From NCBI GenBank assembly GCA_027923505.1, contig BROI01000012.1:124001-188000 (forward strand): DNA of 64,000 nt, given 5' to 3'. Position 1 is the first letter of the stretch. Every line of letters begins with the position of its first letter. Source of the stretch: Mayamaea pseudoterrestris (taxonomy: Eukaryota; Bacillariophyta; Bacillariophyceae; Sellaphorales; Sellaphoraceae). Below, one piece after another: positions 10,680 to 19,978 of the stretch. A program made the position numbers and the translations under genes. Below the pieces are notes generated by a model that made no database searches, was not told the origin of the DNA, and saw only the letters and a program-made list of their open reading frames with translations.

Positions 10680-12153
10680 CTAAAATGACACGCCAAGGTT
10701 TTTTTGGAATCGGTGTTTCAACTTTTTCACATGCTTTGGATCCATGCGAACGAATATAGAATCGACCCACGCATATTTCTTGGCATTTGTTTGAAGTGCC
10801 GCTAGCTTCTTCTCCATGATGCTCACTTCCGCTCTGAGAAAGGTGTTGTCTACTTGGAGCTGCCTCGTTTCCTGGTGGTGCTTATCGGTTAAGCGACGGC
10901 CAGGTGGTGTCGACAAGGCCGTGCGAATACCTTTTGTTTCATCAGTTGTAGGAAGAATCTCAAGTATCGTACTGCACGAGACTCGAGTATGCGAAAGGTT
11001 CTGGATAAGCTGGTGATGGCGGTTAGCTCGCGTAAGGTTGGCAACGATAAGCTGCCAAGTCATCTTTCCTGTGACTTCCAGCGTGGCTTGCTCGATCGAG
11101 TTAAGCTCCTGCCGCAGCTGAATTTCTAATGCAGCTTTGCGTCGCGCAGCTTCGATTAGCTCCTTCTTGTGATTGACAAGGAGCTGTCGCTTCTCCGAGT
11201 CGACAGCTTGAATTTTGTCTTCGACTTCGCTTTCCGTGTCCGCTGCAGCCTGAAACAGTTTCTGTAGCTTGGCAACTCGTAAATTGTAAATGAGCTCGGG
11301 GTGTCGAGCCATGAGATTGAGGTTTGCGTTGACAAACTGATCAAATACCGTCTCATACAGTCGGACAAACTCAATGTCGTTGTCATCAAAGCTTCCGGTG
11401 CTTTCGCCATTATTGTCAAAAGTTTCACGAGATTTGATCGAAGCACTGGGTGCACTGTGCGAATCCTCAGTTGATTCGTTGCAGCTAAAACTCATGACTA
11501 GTGCCCGTCGGATGCGAGCCTGGATGATGTTCCGTGCCATCATTTCCTCCGGCGACGTCATGAGTGAATGCTCCACAGTCTCGTCGCAGGCGTGGTCGCC
11601 GCCTGGTTCACGCGAGTCGTCGTCGTTGTCGTCATCTGCCGCTTGGTTGGGAGCCTGCTGAGTCTCTACTGTGATATCCTCGTGTTGTTGGTTCATCGCC
11701 ATGTAGTTTTGATGCAGCTCAGGATACATCTCTAACTGATCGATAATGGCATGAAATGATCCACCGTAGTACGTTTCGGCCGTCACCGACGGAATGGGCG
11801 ATGTTGTATCATATCTTTCGTTGTAAAAATGAGCATCAGGTGTTGGGTTCGGTGGTAGTACCGGGACAGCAGCGTATAGCTGACTCTGAGGTTCATCGGT
11901 CGCCGCAGAACTTGCTTCAAACTTATTTGGAGAGTATGCCTCGTGCTTGATAGTAGCAGGGCTTGCCTGTGGAACAAAAAATGAGCTAGCTGCATGATTC
12001 GCCATCCTGTTTTGTTGGAAAAATGGCTGCGGGGATGTAGTTCTGCTGCCCTGTGGCCTTGCTCCCAAATTCGTCGTTGCTGTTTCAAGTGAAGGTACCA
12101 TGGCATGGTTAGGCGTTATTGACGGGTGCGATATTTGATCTATTTGCTGGCCG

Positions 12154-12195
<42 letters not shown>

Positions 12196-13238
12196 GGGCT
12201 TATAGGTGGACTGGGCAAGTGTTCAAGATGAATGGGACTTGGAGGAGACGCGTAGGCGAGCATGCTGCGATTCGTCGCCACGTTGTTAACATTTGGCGAC
12301 GCGATAGGCAACATTGATCCGACGCCAGTTTGATTTTCCTGATCCTCGTGTAGCTGAATAAGGTCGACTTCGCGTGTAACTTCATTTTTGGTTTCGGACG
12401 AAAGCTGGGGTCGTAATTGTTGCAGTCGCCGATTTGGATTAAGTTCGACCGAAACGTCGGTGATGGATACGTAGTCGGTATCTTCACCGTCTTTCTCGTC
12501 AATAACGTTTTGCTCCTTGCTATTGCTTTGCATAATTGTTAATTTGTGTTTATGTCGTGGGCTTTTTCGCTTGTGGTACCTGTCATCGACCGACTCTTCG
12601 TCCTCGTCATCTTTGGAGTCATACTGGTTTTGCTGCGCATGACGAGTATCATCCTCGTCTTCGTCGCCTAGAGTTGTTTCGTAATCGTCATAGGAATGAT
12701 CCCTTCCGTATCTGTACAAGCGACGACGGTCACGCTCCTCCATTTCCGACGAGTCGTCACTTTCATAGTGCATGGGTTGCCGATGCTCGCGATAATGGTG
12801 TTTAGGCGGACTCGATGACGATCGCGGACTGACATACGGGCTGCGCATAAATTTCCTATTGGGTGGACTTTTTGTCAACGCTCTTCCGGGACTGCTGCTC
12901 AGCGGCCGCGGCTGTTTGTGGTCACGTCGAGCCGCGTCCGTGAGAATGGTGGAAAAGGTTGGATCGTCCTCGCCCGAAAATGATTGCACCAAATTCGGAT
13001 TACGAGCCGACGACCGTGGCGGCGAACGCGATCTGCTCTTGTGAATTGGACTTCGGCTCTTTCGATGCCTTCCTCGGCCTTGGCTATGAGACGATGATGA
13101 CTCACTTGGAGCTATTCGTCCACGGCTTTCTTCCATGCTGTAATCCCAAGTGTCATTATCGTCCGCTCGTACCCTTGAAGACTCGTAGGCCGAATATTCC
13201 TCAGTATACGAATCGGCGTCACTGATAGCGTTGCCCAT
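10680..13238 (-). CDS. Large disordered protein with C-terminal coiled-coil domain (paralog of the next gene)
   Basis: An intact 852-codon frame. It begins MGNAISDA, which fits the N-myristoylation pattern MGxxxS. Residues about 50-160 are Arg/Ser/Pro-rich with SRSRSP-like dipeptides, 160-220 are acidic with DEDEDD, and about 348-360 is a run of 13 glutamines encoded by pure CAG. The last 240 residues are different: an acidic aromatic segment (DNDIEFVRLYETVFDQFV), an HPEL motif, then long charged helices that should form a coiled coil, and an ending with a conserved VDSIFVRM. This same domain plan (D-hydrophobic-E-F, HP motif, AAL/AV helix, M/LPW motif, RA-DN helix, VW end) occurs in the gene at 13533, which is transcribed away from it. 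Function unknown; RS-like and basic regions hint at a nuclear or cytoskeletal scaffold, but that is inference. Confidence 0.78.
12156..12195 (-). repeat. CAG microsatellite coding for polyglutamine
   Basis: Thirteen uninterrupted CAG codons (CTG on the plus strand) inside the large disordered protein. A pure tract of this kind is usually length-variable between alleles. Confidence 0.92.
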
Positions 13239-13532
13239 GGTGCTTTTGGTAGGACAAGGTATGCAGCCTTTCGTTGCTCCTTTAGGATTGTTTGGTGGAA
13301 CGCGTTGCTGGAACGCGTTATCTCGGTTCTTGGTGGTTTCGTTTGGCGAGCGGCGAGCGAGGCACGAGCGATTCGTTTAAGTAACCTTCCAATATGACGA
13401 GGCCGGCTTGCTGTCGCTTAAGTAAGACGGTTTCGCCAAGTGTGGCGAGATTCACCGCTGCGATTTTTGTAGCTCACCCGATCTCACAACGCAACGTTGC
13501 ATTGCAAACCATCGACTCTCTACTGTTACACC
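13239..13532. promoter_or_regulatory. Short divergent promoter region between paralogs
   Basis: Only about 294 bp separate the ATGs of two head-to-head paralogous genes, so the promoters must be shared or overlapping. I see no clear TATA box or repeated motif in it. Confidence 0.35.
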
Positions 13533-14420
13533 ATGGCGGAAGCTTCGCTAGCACCTTCAACAATTGCAACGACTGTAGCAACGGCTACGACAAAGGCTAC
13601 TGCCTCGCCGTCAGCATCTTCTATACTCCGGGCGCCTCTGACGAAGGACGACCTTGAGTTTGAACTCCAGGACGATCAGTTCTTGATCGACTTTGAGAAA
13701 GCATGGGCTCGCTTTCTCCGCAAGCATCCAAACTGCATGAACATCCCACGGCATTCTAAAATGATGGATCTTGAACAAAAGCTGGAAGCTTCCATGCTCT
13801 CCAAAACAAAGGTGGAAGTTGAAATCGAGCAGCAGATGGCCTTTTTTGCGTCTTCCTGCGAGCAACTCGAGGACGAGTACGCCGCTAAAATGCAGCAGGC
13901 TATTGATCGACAGGCAGCCGTCCAAGATGAACTTGCCAAGCGTATTGCGGTTGTCAATGAGGCGGATGTCCTTCAACAGGAAACCTTGCCGTGGCACTAC
14001 TTTATGCACCAGCTCGATACGCTGGCATCCAAGGCAATCATGCCGCAACAAATTAAAGACATGATGGATGAAGCTAGCGTTACGAGCAACGGACTTAATG
14101 TCAAACCAAGTAATCGGGCCTTGTTACTGACGAATTACGACCTGGAACGACACTCCAGGGATGACCTAATGCTGCGAGCACACGCGACAGACAATGCCAT
14201 ACTTAGCGCTCACATTCAAATGCTCGGGACGGAAATGCAGCGCTACGACAAGGCGACACAGGCGCAGGAATTGGCAAGCAAGTTCTTGACCGACTATAAC
14301 GTCTGGAGCATTCTGAATGCCGGACAGCCAAAGGCGGAGGCTGCAGCTGCGCCGCTTGCCGACTTGACGAAACTATCGCCCTCGGCTGTGACGAGTATGA
14401 CTGAAAGTAACATGATGTAA
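13533..14420 (+). CDS. Coiled-coil protein, paralog of the upstream divergent gene
   Basis: A frame of 295 codons from the ATG at 13533, in a good context (ACACCATGGCGG); the open frame extends 12 codons upstream but without an ATG. A short Ser/Thr/Ala leader is followed from about residue 38 by DDLEFELQDDQFLIDFEKAW, an HPNC motif, charged helices about 75-155 likely to form a coiled coil, a LPWHYFMHQLD segment, and a C-terminal helix ending in YNVWSILNAG. The order and spacing of these blocks match the C-terminal domain of the 852-residue neighbour, so I regard the two as tandem-inverted duplicates, one with and one without the long disordered N-terminus. I do not recognise the family; it may be lineage-specific. 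Confidence 0.78.
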   Translation: MAEASLAPSTIATTVATATTKATASPSASSILRAPLTKDDLEFELQDDQFLIDFEKAWARFLRKHPNCMNIPRHSKMMDLEQKLEASMLSKTKVEVEIEQQMAFFASSCEQLEDEYAAKMQQAIDRQAAVQDELAKRIAVVNEADVLQQETLPWHYFMHQLDTLASKAIMPQQIKDMMDEASVTSNGLNVKPSNRALLLTNYDLERHSRDDLMLRAHATDNAILSAHIQMLGTEMQRYDKATQAQELASKFLTDYNVWSILNAGQPKAEAAAAPLADLTKLSPSAVTSMTESNMM

Positions 14421-14579
14421 TGACGAGTGCTGCTGGTTCTACTCTATCAAATGATGTCTTAACAAATTGTATGCAGTAACTTTACGTGGTGTTACACTGT
14501 CGGTGAAATATACTGCTTGTCATGACATTTATAGCGTTTACAGCAACAATAAGGTATATCCATGCGTAAAATACACCGC

Positions 14580-15767
14580 TCACAGAAACCTCGGGTCTGG
14601 CTGCGGATTCAATAGCTCCTCGACAAGGTCGTGCACTCCGCATCCACCAAAACCAGAGATTCCCTTTTCGTCACGATGCGCATGAGTCGTCTCTGGAGTT
14701 ACAACGGCAACTTTGGCGACCTGCGTCTTGGGTAGGCTCGCTTCTGGTTCTACCACAGCCTTCCATGCAGCAGCAAATGGATTATACTCTGGCGAAAGAT
14801 CCATCAATCCACCGCATCCAGTCTCCATGGCCTTTTCAACGTTCTTATCGCTCGCTGCCTTCCACGACAGTGTGTGCTCGTCCCACTCTTGGCTAATGAC
14901 ATTCATGATGAGCGACTTTTTCTCCGGTGTGTCGTAGGGTGGAAAAAAGTTTGGCGCAAAGTAGTGGGTGATTGTGTTGCGGTCACGGAACAAGTATAAA
15001 CCACTGTCGCGTGCATTGTCATCGGCCCAGTCCATTTCCTTCCGAAGCATGCTTGGTGAGCATGGTAGTGACGAAACTCGTTCAATTGATGCGTCCAGTT
15101 TCCTTGGCACTAGTGGTTGTGGTCCTCGTCTCTTCCAGTCCTCAATTTGCTTGGCGCATTTGCGAAAGTAGGCTGCTCGATAATGAGGACTTTTGAACTC
15201 GGCCTTTCGGCAAAATGTCATGTGATGTGCACCTGGACAAAAGCGAGCTGCAAAATGAAACTGATGAAATAATTGATTGTGGATAAAGCGTAATTGCCAA
15301 TTCATTGGTAATGGCTCGTCCTCAAACTTGCTTGGAGGAGCAGCTTCCAGGTCGAATCGAACCTCCAGTTCGGGCGGAGAGTCGCCATTGGCCACGACAG
15401 CAGTTGGACAAACCGTGATTTCCGGAATTAAAATAGCGCCACTCTCGATTGCTCGTTTGATCTCATTGACCGACAAGCCGCCTAGTGCAGGATCAAAGGT
15501 TCCAATCCGCATAAGTTCAACGTGCGCCGAGTCACGCGCCGTCAACTTGAAGGATTCCGGTGGCTCGCCTCCTCCTACTAGCCAGCCATCGTCGTTCGTC
15601 GAAGCCAAATAGTCGTAGGATCGATCCTGGATTGTGTCAAAGTCAAAGGCAGTTTGATGCGTCGACGAGTCAGGGTTTCCGACGCGAACATTTGCTCGAG
15701 TCAATGAGAGTCCAATAAAGGCGAGGCCATCGACTTTGCAACGCGATGGATCCAAGACGGGCGGCAT
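14580..15767 (-). CDS. Uncharacterised protein, about 395 residues
   Basis: The first ATG of this open frame is at 15767 (MPPVLDPSRCKVDGLAFIG). The protein has a globular composition throughout: an N-terminal segment GLAFIGLSLTRANVRVGNP, a central block rich in His, Phe and Cys (LRFIHNQLFHQFHFAARFCP, then AHHMTFCRKAEF, YRAAYFRKCAKQIEDWKRRG), and a region NTITHYFAPNFFPPYDTPEK before the end. The HMTF and several nearby histidines might be catalytic or metal-binding, and HxT loops occur in 2H phosphoesterases, but only one such loop is visible, so I do not assign that. No signal peptide or membrane segment is seen. The density of conserved-type residues suggests a real enzyme-like fold. Confidence 0.72.
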   Translation of the reverse strand: MPPVLDPSRCKVDGLAFIGLSLTRANVRVGNPDSSTHQTAFDFDTIQDRSYDYLASTNDDGWLVGGGEPPESFKLTARDSAHVELMRIGTFDPALGGLSVNEIKRAIESGAILIPEITVCPTAVVANGDSPPELEVRFDLEAAPPSKFEDEPLPMNWQLRFIHNQLFHQFHFAARFCPGAHHMTFCRKAEFKSPHYRAAYFRKCAKQIEDWKRRGPQPLVPRKLDASIERVSSLPCSPSMLRKEMDWADDNARDSGLYLFRDRNTITHYFAPNFFPPYDTPEKKSLIMNVISQEWDEHTLSWKAASDKNVEKAMETGCGGLMDLSPEYNPFAAAWKAVVEPEASLPKTQVAKVAVVTPETTHAHRDEKGISGFGGCGVHDLVEELLNPQPDPRFL

Positions 15768-15991
15768 GATTGACTTGTTTGGATAGGTCAATTATGCAGT
15801 CCAGTTAGTATCAACAGGATTGGAACGCGACAAGGATGGCAGCAAGATTAACGAAACTGAAATCCTTGCGTTGCAAAATCGTGCCGTAGTTTTTGCGTTG
15901 GCGAATTTAGGCGAGCCATGTCACGCTGTCAGTTATGGCGCGCCGGCCGTGAACGTTGTCGCTCCGGTTTTACTCAGCGACACGCCTGGAG
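15768..15991. other. Intergenic, 5' flank of the 395-residue protein
   Basis: No supported gene lies between the start at 15767 and satellite block A; a 61-codon open frame here has no recognisable features. Confidence 0.35.
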
Positions 15992-16042
15992 CAGTGGCTC
16001 GGTAAAGCTGCATGACAAGTAAATAAGTAAATATGCATTAAC
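15992..16042 (+). repeat. Left boundary repeat of satellite block A
   Basis: CAGTGGCTCGGTAAAGCTGC followed by ATGACAAGTAAA and ending ATGCATTAAC. A closely related 46-bp copy in the same orientation lies at 19629-19674. The pair brackets the composite satellite block. Confidence 0.65.
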
Positions 16043-16107
16043 TTGTCTTTGTCATGCCAACCCATTGTATCAAAGGTGATTACTAATATTGAAAATCTGC
16101 TGTGTGC

Positions 16108-16795
16108 CACATGGTAAACCATACTTGTCTCAGTCTCAGTTGCACCGCAGCCAGTGACTGAATTGCTGCCGTTTTCAAAGATCCAAGCCTTGGACCTTGT
16201 CAAGCACCCTCTGCAGAAAGCATTTGCAGATTTAGATTCATGGTGACAATGTTGGATTGTCACATAAATCTCATCTGAAAGTTTCATGTGGTTGACCACT
16301 TGGAGGAACCTACTTGCTACAATCACGCACATCCACTGACTGATGTGCGTCCTTTTTGGACCATCTCAGCCACTGCCTTTGTCAAACAACTTATGCTGAT
16401 TGCAATGGCATGCTCAGAATAATGCTAGCAAGGTTGATTTATCACATGAAACCCAACTGAAAGTTTGCTGATCTTGGTCACATGGTAAACCCAACTTGTC
16501 TCAGTCTCAGTTGCACCGCAGCCACTGACTGAATTGCGACCATTTTCAAATATCCAAGCCTTGGACCTTGTCAAGCACCATCTGCAGATTACACTTGCAG
16601 GTTCAGAATCATGGTGACAAGGTTAGATCATTAAATAAATCCCATCAGGAACTTTCATGTGGTTGACCACTTGTAGGAACCTATTTGCTACAATCACGCA
16701 CATCCACTGACTGATGTGCTTCCTTTTTGGACCATCTCAGCCCTTGACTTTGTCAAACAACTTATGCTGATTGCAATGGCATGCTCACAATAATA
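16108..16795 (+). repeat. Two direct copies of a 316-bp repeat
   Basis: Copy 1 runs 16108-16423 and copy 2 about 16479-16795, separated by 55 bp. Both start CACATGGTAAACC and end near GCAATGGCATGCTCA; they differ by scattered substitutions. Parts of it (TGGTAAAC...GTCTCAG, GGTGACAA, CTTTGTCAA) resemble the 169-bp satellite and its edge, so it may be a diverged relative. Confidence 0.8.
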
Positions 16796-17395
16796 AACTT
16801 CTCGACCAGTCTCTGCCAGCAGATGCCTTGACATTTAATTGCCGATATAACATGCCGTGTATACACCCCAAATCACACCAGAATGGTGCCAACATCCTTT
16901 TTTAGGCTACGCTTAAAAATGGTATGCCTGGCTGGTGTCTCAGAAGACTGGTGAGAACTTCTCACCAGTCTCATCCCGCAGATGCCTCGATATTCAACTG
17001 CCCATATAACCTGCCATATACGCACTTAAATCACACCAGAATGGTGCCAACATTATTATTCAGGCTGCGCTACACAATGGTATGCCTGGCTGGTGTCTCA
17101 GGAGACTGCAATGTGATTGGTGACAACTTGTCACCAGTCTCATCCCGCAGATGCCATGACAATTAAATGCCCCTACATCAGGCCCTGTAGGTGCCCAAAT
17201 TACACCAGAATGGTGCCAACACCATTATTCAGGCTGCGCTACAAGATGGTAGGCTTGGCTGGTGTCTCAGGGGATGGCAATGTATTTGGTGACAACTTTT
17301 CACCAGTCTCAGCCCACAGATGCCATGACATTCAGATGCCCCTACAGCAAGCCCTGTAGGTGCCCAAATTACACCAGAATGGTGCCAACACCAGT
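16796..17395 (+). repeat. 169-bp-family satellite, block A left part
   Basis: About 3.5 diverged monomers in forward orientation. Landmarks are ACACCAGAATGGTGCCAACA, GCTGGTGTCTCAGG and GACAACTTGTCACCAGTCTC. The leftmost monomers are the most diverged (CATCCCGCAG, GTGTATACACC variants); those at 17110-17395 are close to the block B/C consensus read on the other strand. Confidence 0.88.
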
Positions 17396-17767
17396 AATTT
17401 GCTTCATCATTCCTGCCAGAATTCCAAGCGGCAATTTGCTTCCACATTCCTGCTGGAACTTCAAGCAGTGTTTTGCGGCTACATTCCTGCTGAAATTCCA
17501 AGCAGTAATTTGCTTCATCATTCCTGCCAGATTTCCAAGCGGCAATTTGCTTCCACATTCCTGCTGAAATTCCAAGCAGTAATTTGCTTCATCATTCCTG
17601 CCAGAATTCCAAGTGGCAATTTGCTTCCACATTCCTGCTGGAACTTCAAGCGGTGTTTTGTGGCTACATTCCTGCTGAAATTCCAAGCAGTAATTTGCTT
17701 CATCATTCCTGCCAGAAATCCAAGCGGCAATTTGCTTCCACATTCCTGCTGGATCTTCATGCAGTGT
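17396..17767 (+). repeat. 37-bp tandem repeat, ten copies
   Basis: Ten units of 37 bp with the pattern ATTTGCTTC-N2-CATTCCTGC followed by an AATTCCAAGCRG-type end. Unit types alternate in an order that repeats (CATCATTCC, CCACATTCC, GGCTACATTCC), so there is a higher-order arrangement. Because three units make 111 bp, open frames appear on both strands as a by-product. Confidence 0.9.
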
Positions 17768-17780
17768 TTGCATCCACAAC

Positions 17781-18380
17781 AGGTAAGAATAATCTGCATC
17801 TTGTGGTGTTGACCATACCCACAGTGGAGGCCGTAACCATGGTGTCAGCCTCCAGGCAGTCCTTTTTGCACCATTTGAGACTCTGCACCTGTCAATGGCA
17901 TACCCTGGACATGGTTTGCCTGACTCATTGGGTATTTGGGTGGCCAGGGCATGGGGCGTTTGACAGGTCAGAATCTGCAACTTGTGGTGTTGGCCTTACC
18001 CACTGTGGAGGCCGTACCCATGGTGTCAGCCTCCAGGCAGTCCTTTTTGCACCATTTGAGACTCTGCACCTGTCAATGGCATACCCTGGACATGTTTTGC
18101 CTGACTCATTGTATATTTGGGTGGCCAGGGCGTGGGGCATTTGACAGGGACGAATCTGCAACTTGTGGTGCTGGCCATACCCATAGTGGAGGCCGTACCC
18201 ATGGTGTCAGCCTCCAGGCAGTCCTTTTTGCATCATTTGAGACTCTGCACTTGTCAATGGCATACCCTGGACATGTTTTGCCTGACTCTTTGGGTATTTG
18301 GGTGGCCAGGGCATGGGGCGTTTGACAGGGAAGAATCTGCAACTTGTGGTGTTAACCATATCCACGGTGGAGGCCGTACC
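17781..18380 (+). repeat. 181-bp tandem repeat (type 1), 3.3 copies
   Basis: Units begin at 17781 (184 bp), 17965 (181 bp), 18146 (181 bp) and a partial one at 18327. Landmarks are GAATCTGCAACTTGTGGTG, CCATGGTGTCAGCCTCCAGG and ATTTGGGTGGCCAGGGC. Sequence is unrelated by eye to the next repeat despite the same period. Confidence 0.9.
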
Positions 18381-19099
18381 CATTGTGTGCTGAGTCCAGC
18401 CATATTGTTGATTTCATGAAACGGTCAATCAGGCAGCCCTGGTTTGCATTTCAATCTTTTCCTTAAATGTCAACCCCCGCTGTCATGCGCCAGACTGTCA
18501 TGCCATTGAAAGTGACCCACAGAGGGCCTCCACGGCACCTGACTTGCATGGTTAGATGCACCATTGTGTGCTGAGTCCAGCCAAATTGTTGAATTCATGA
18601 AACGGTTAATCAGGCAGCCCTGGTTTGCATTTCAATCTTTTCCTCCAGTGACAACCCCCGCTGTCTTGCGCCAGACTGTCATGCCATTGAAAGTGACCCA
18701 CAGAGGGCCTCCACGGCACCTGTCTTGCATGGTTAGATGCGCCATTGTGTGCTGAGTCCAGCCATATTGTTGAATTCATGAAACGGTCAATCAGGCATCC
18801 CTGGTTTGCATTTCAATCTTTTCCTCCAGTGACAACCCCCGCTGTCATGCGCCAGACTGTCATGCCATTGAAAGTGACCCACAGAGGGCCTCCACGGCAC
18901 CTGTCTTGCATGGTTAGATGCGCCATTGTGTGCGGAGTCCAGCCATATTGTTGAATTCATGAAACGGTCGATGAGGCAGCCCTGGTTTGCATTTCAATCT
19001 TTTCCTCAAGTGACAACCCCCGCTGTCATGCGCCAGACTGTCATGCCATTGAAAGTGACCCACAGAGGGGCCTCCACGGCACCTGTCTTGCATGGGTTC
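18381..19099 (+). repeat. 181-bp tandem repeat (type 2), four copies
   Basis: Units begin at 18381, 18562, 18743 and 18924, spacing exactly 181 bp. Each starts CATTGTGTGCTGAGTCCAGC and contains GACTGTCATGCCATTGAAAG and GAGGGCCTCCACGGCACCTG. The copies differ at a few sites only. Confidence 0.92.
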
Positions 19100-19560
19100 C
19101 AACATAATATTGTTCTTGGCTGGCTACATGATGGTAAACTTGGCTGGTGTCTCAGGGGATGGCAATGGATTTGGTGACAACTTGTCACCAGTCTCAGCCC
19201 GCAGATGCCATGACATTCAAACGCCCCTACAGCAAGCCCTGTAGGTGCCCAAAATACACCAGAATGGTGCCACCATCATTATTCCGGCTGCGCTACAAGA
19301 TGGTAAACTTGGCTGGTGTCTCAGGGGATGGCAATGATATTGGTGAGAACTTGTCACCAGTCTCAATCAGTCCGCAGGCGCCATGACATTCAATTGTCTG
19401 TATAACATGCCATATATACATCCAGATCACACCAGAATGGTGCCAACATCCTTTTTTCAGGATGCGCTACAAGATGGTAAGCTTGCTAGTGTCTCAGTAC
19501 ACTGGACTGTGATTGGTGACAACTTGCCACCAGTGTCAGCCCCAGATGCCTTGATCTCTG
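19100..19560 (+). repeat. 169-bp-family satellite, block A right part
   Basis: About 2.7 monomers of the same family as 16796-17395 and blocks B/C, forward orientation. The last one, near 19440-19560, is clearly decayed, as expected at the edge of an array. Confidence 0.85.
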
Positions 19561-19628
19561 CCTTTGACTTTGTCAACATATTGGCGTGCCAACTAGGAGA
19601 ATGATGTCATTGGTGACAAGGCCTGCAT

Positions 19629-19674
19629 CAGTGGCTTGGTAATGCTGCAGGACAAGCAAAAACAATGCATTAAC
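19629..19674 (+). repeat. Right boundary repeat of satellite block A
   Basis: CAGTGGCTTGGTAATGCTGC followed by AGGACAAGCAAA and ending ATGCATTAAC; direct-repeat partner of 15992-16042. Confidence 0.65.
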
Positions 19675-19978
19675 AAAAGCCACAGTAAAATCAAGGAACG
19701 AGATATGGTTTTCAGCAAGTCGCACCGTGACACAATGTCAGGTTGCGCTCGTCCGTTTTTTCATCTCTGCCATGGCCGCAAGAGGTGCTTCCTGACCCTT
19801 CCTTGACCATCAGCACGTAACGTTTCGAGGATCACAGTCGTGATACGAATCGTTGTTTGACCATGATGAGGAAGCGTTCACTTTCTTGGCAAGCATCAGT
19901 CGATCACGACACCAGAGGCGTCCGTCCTTTAGACTGCAGACTACTCGTCGTTAATCTTGATCGAACGAATCATTTGCC

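Noticed and set aside
17229-18342. Frames of 78-203 codons with repeated FQQECGSKLPLG-like or GGRTHGVSLQAVL-like text
   Set aside because: They follow the 37-bp and 181-bp tandem repeats on both strands and have no gene-like features outside the repeats.
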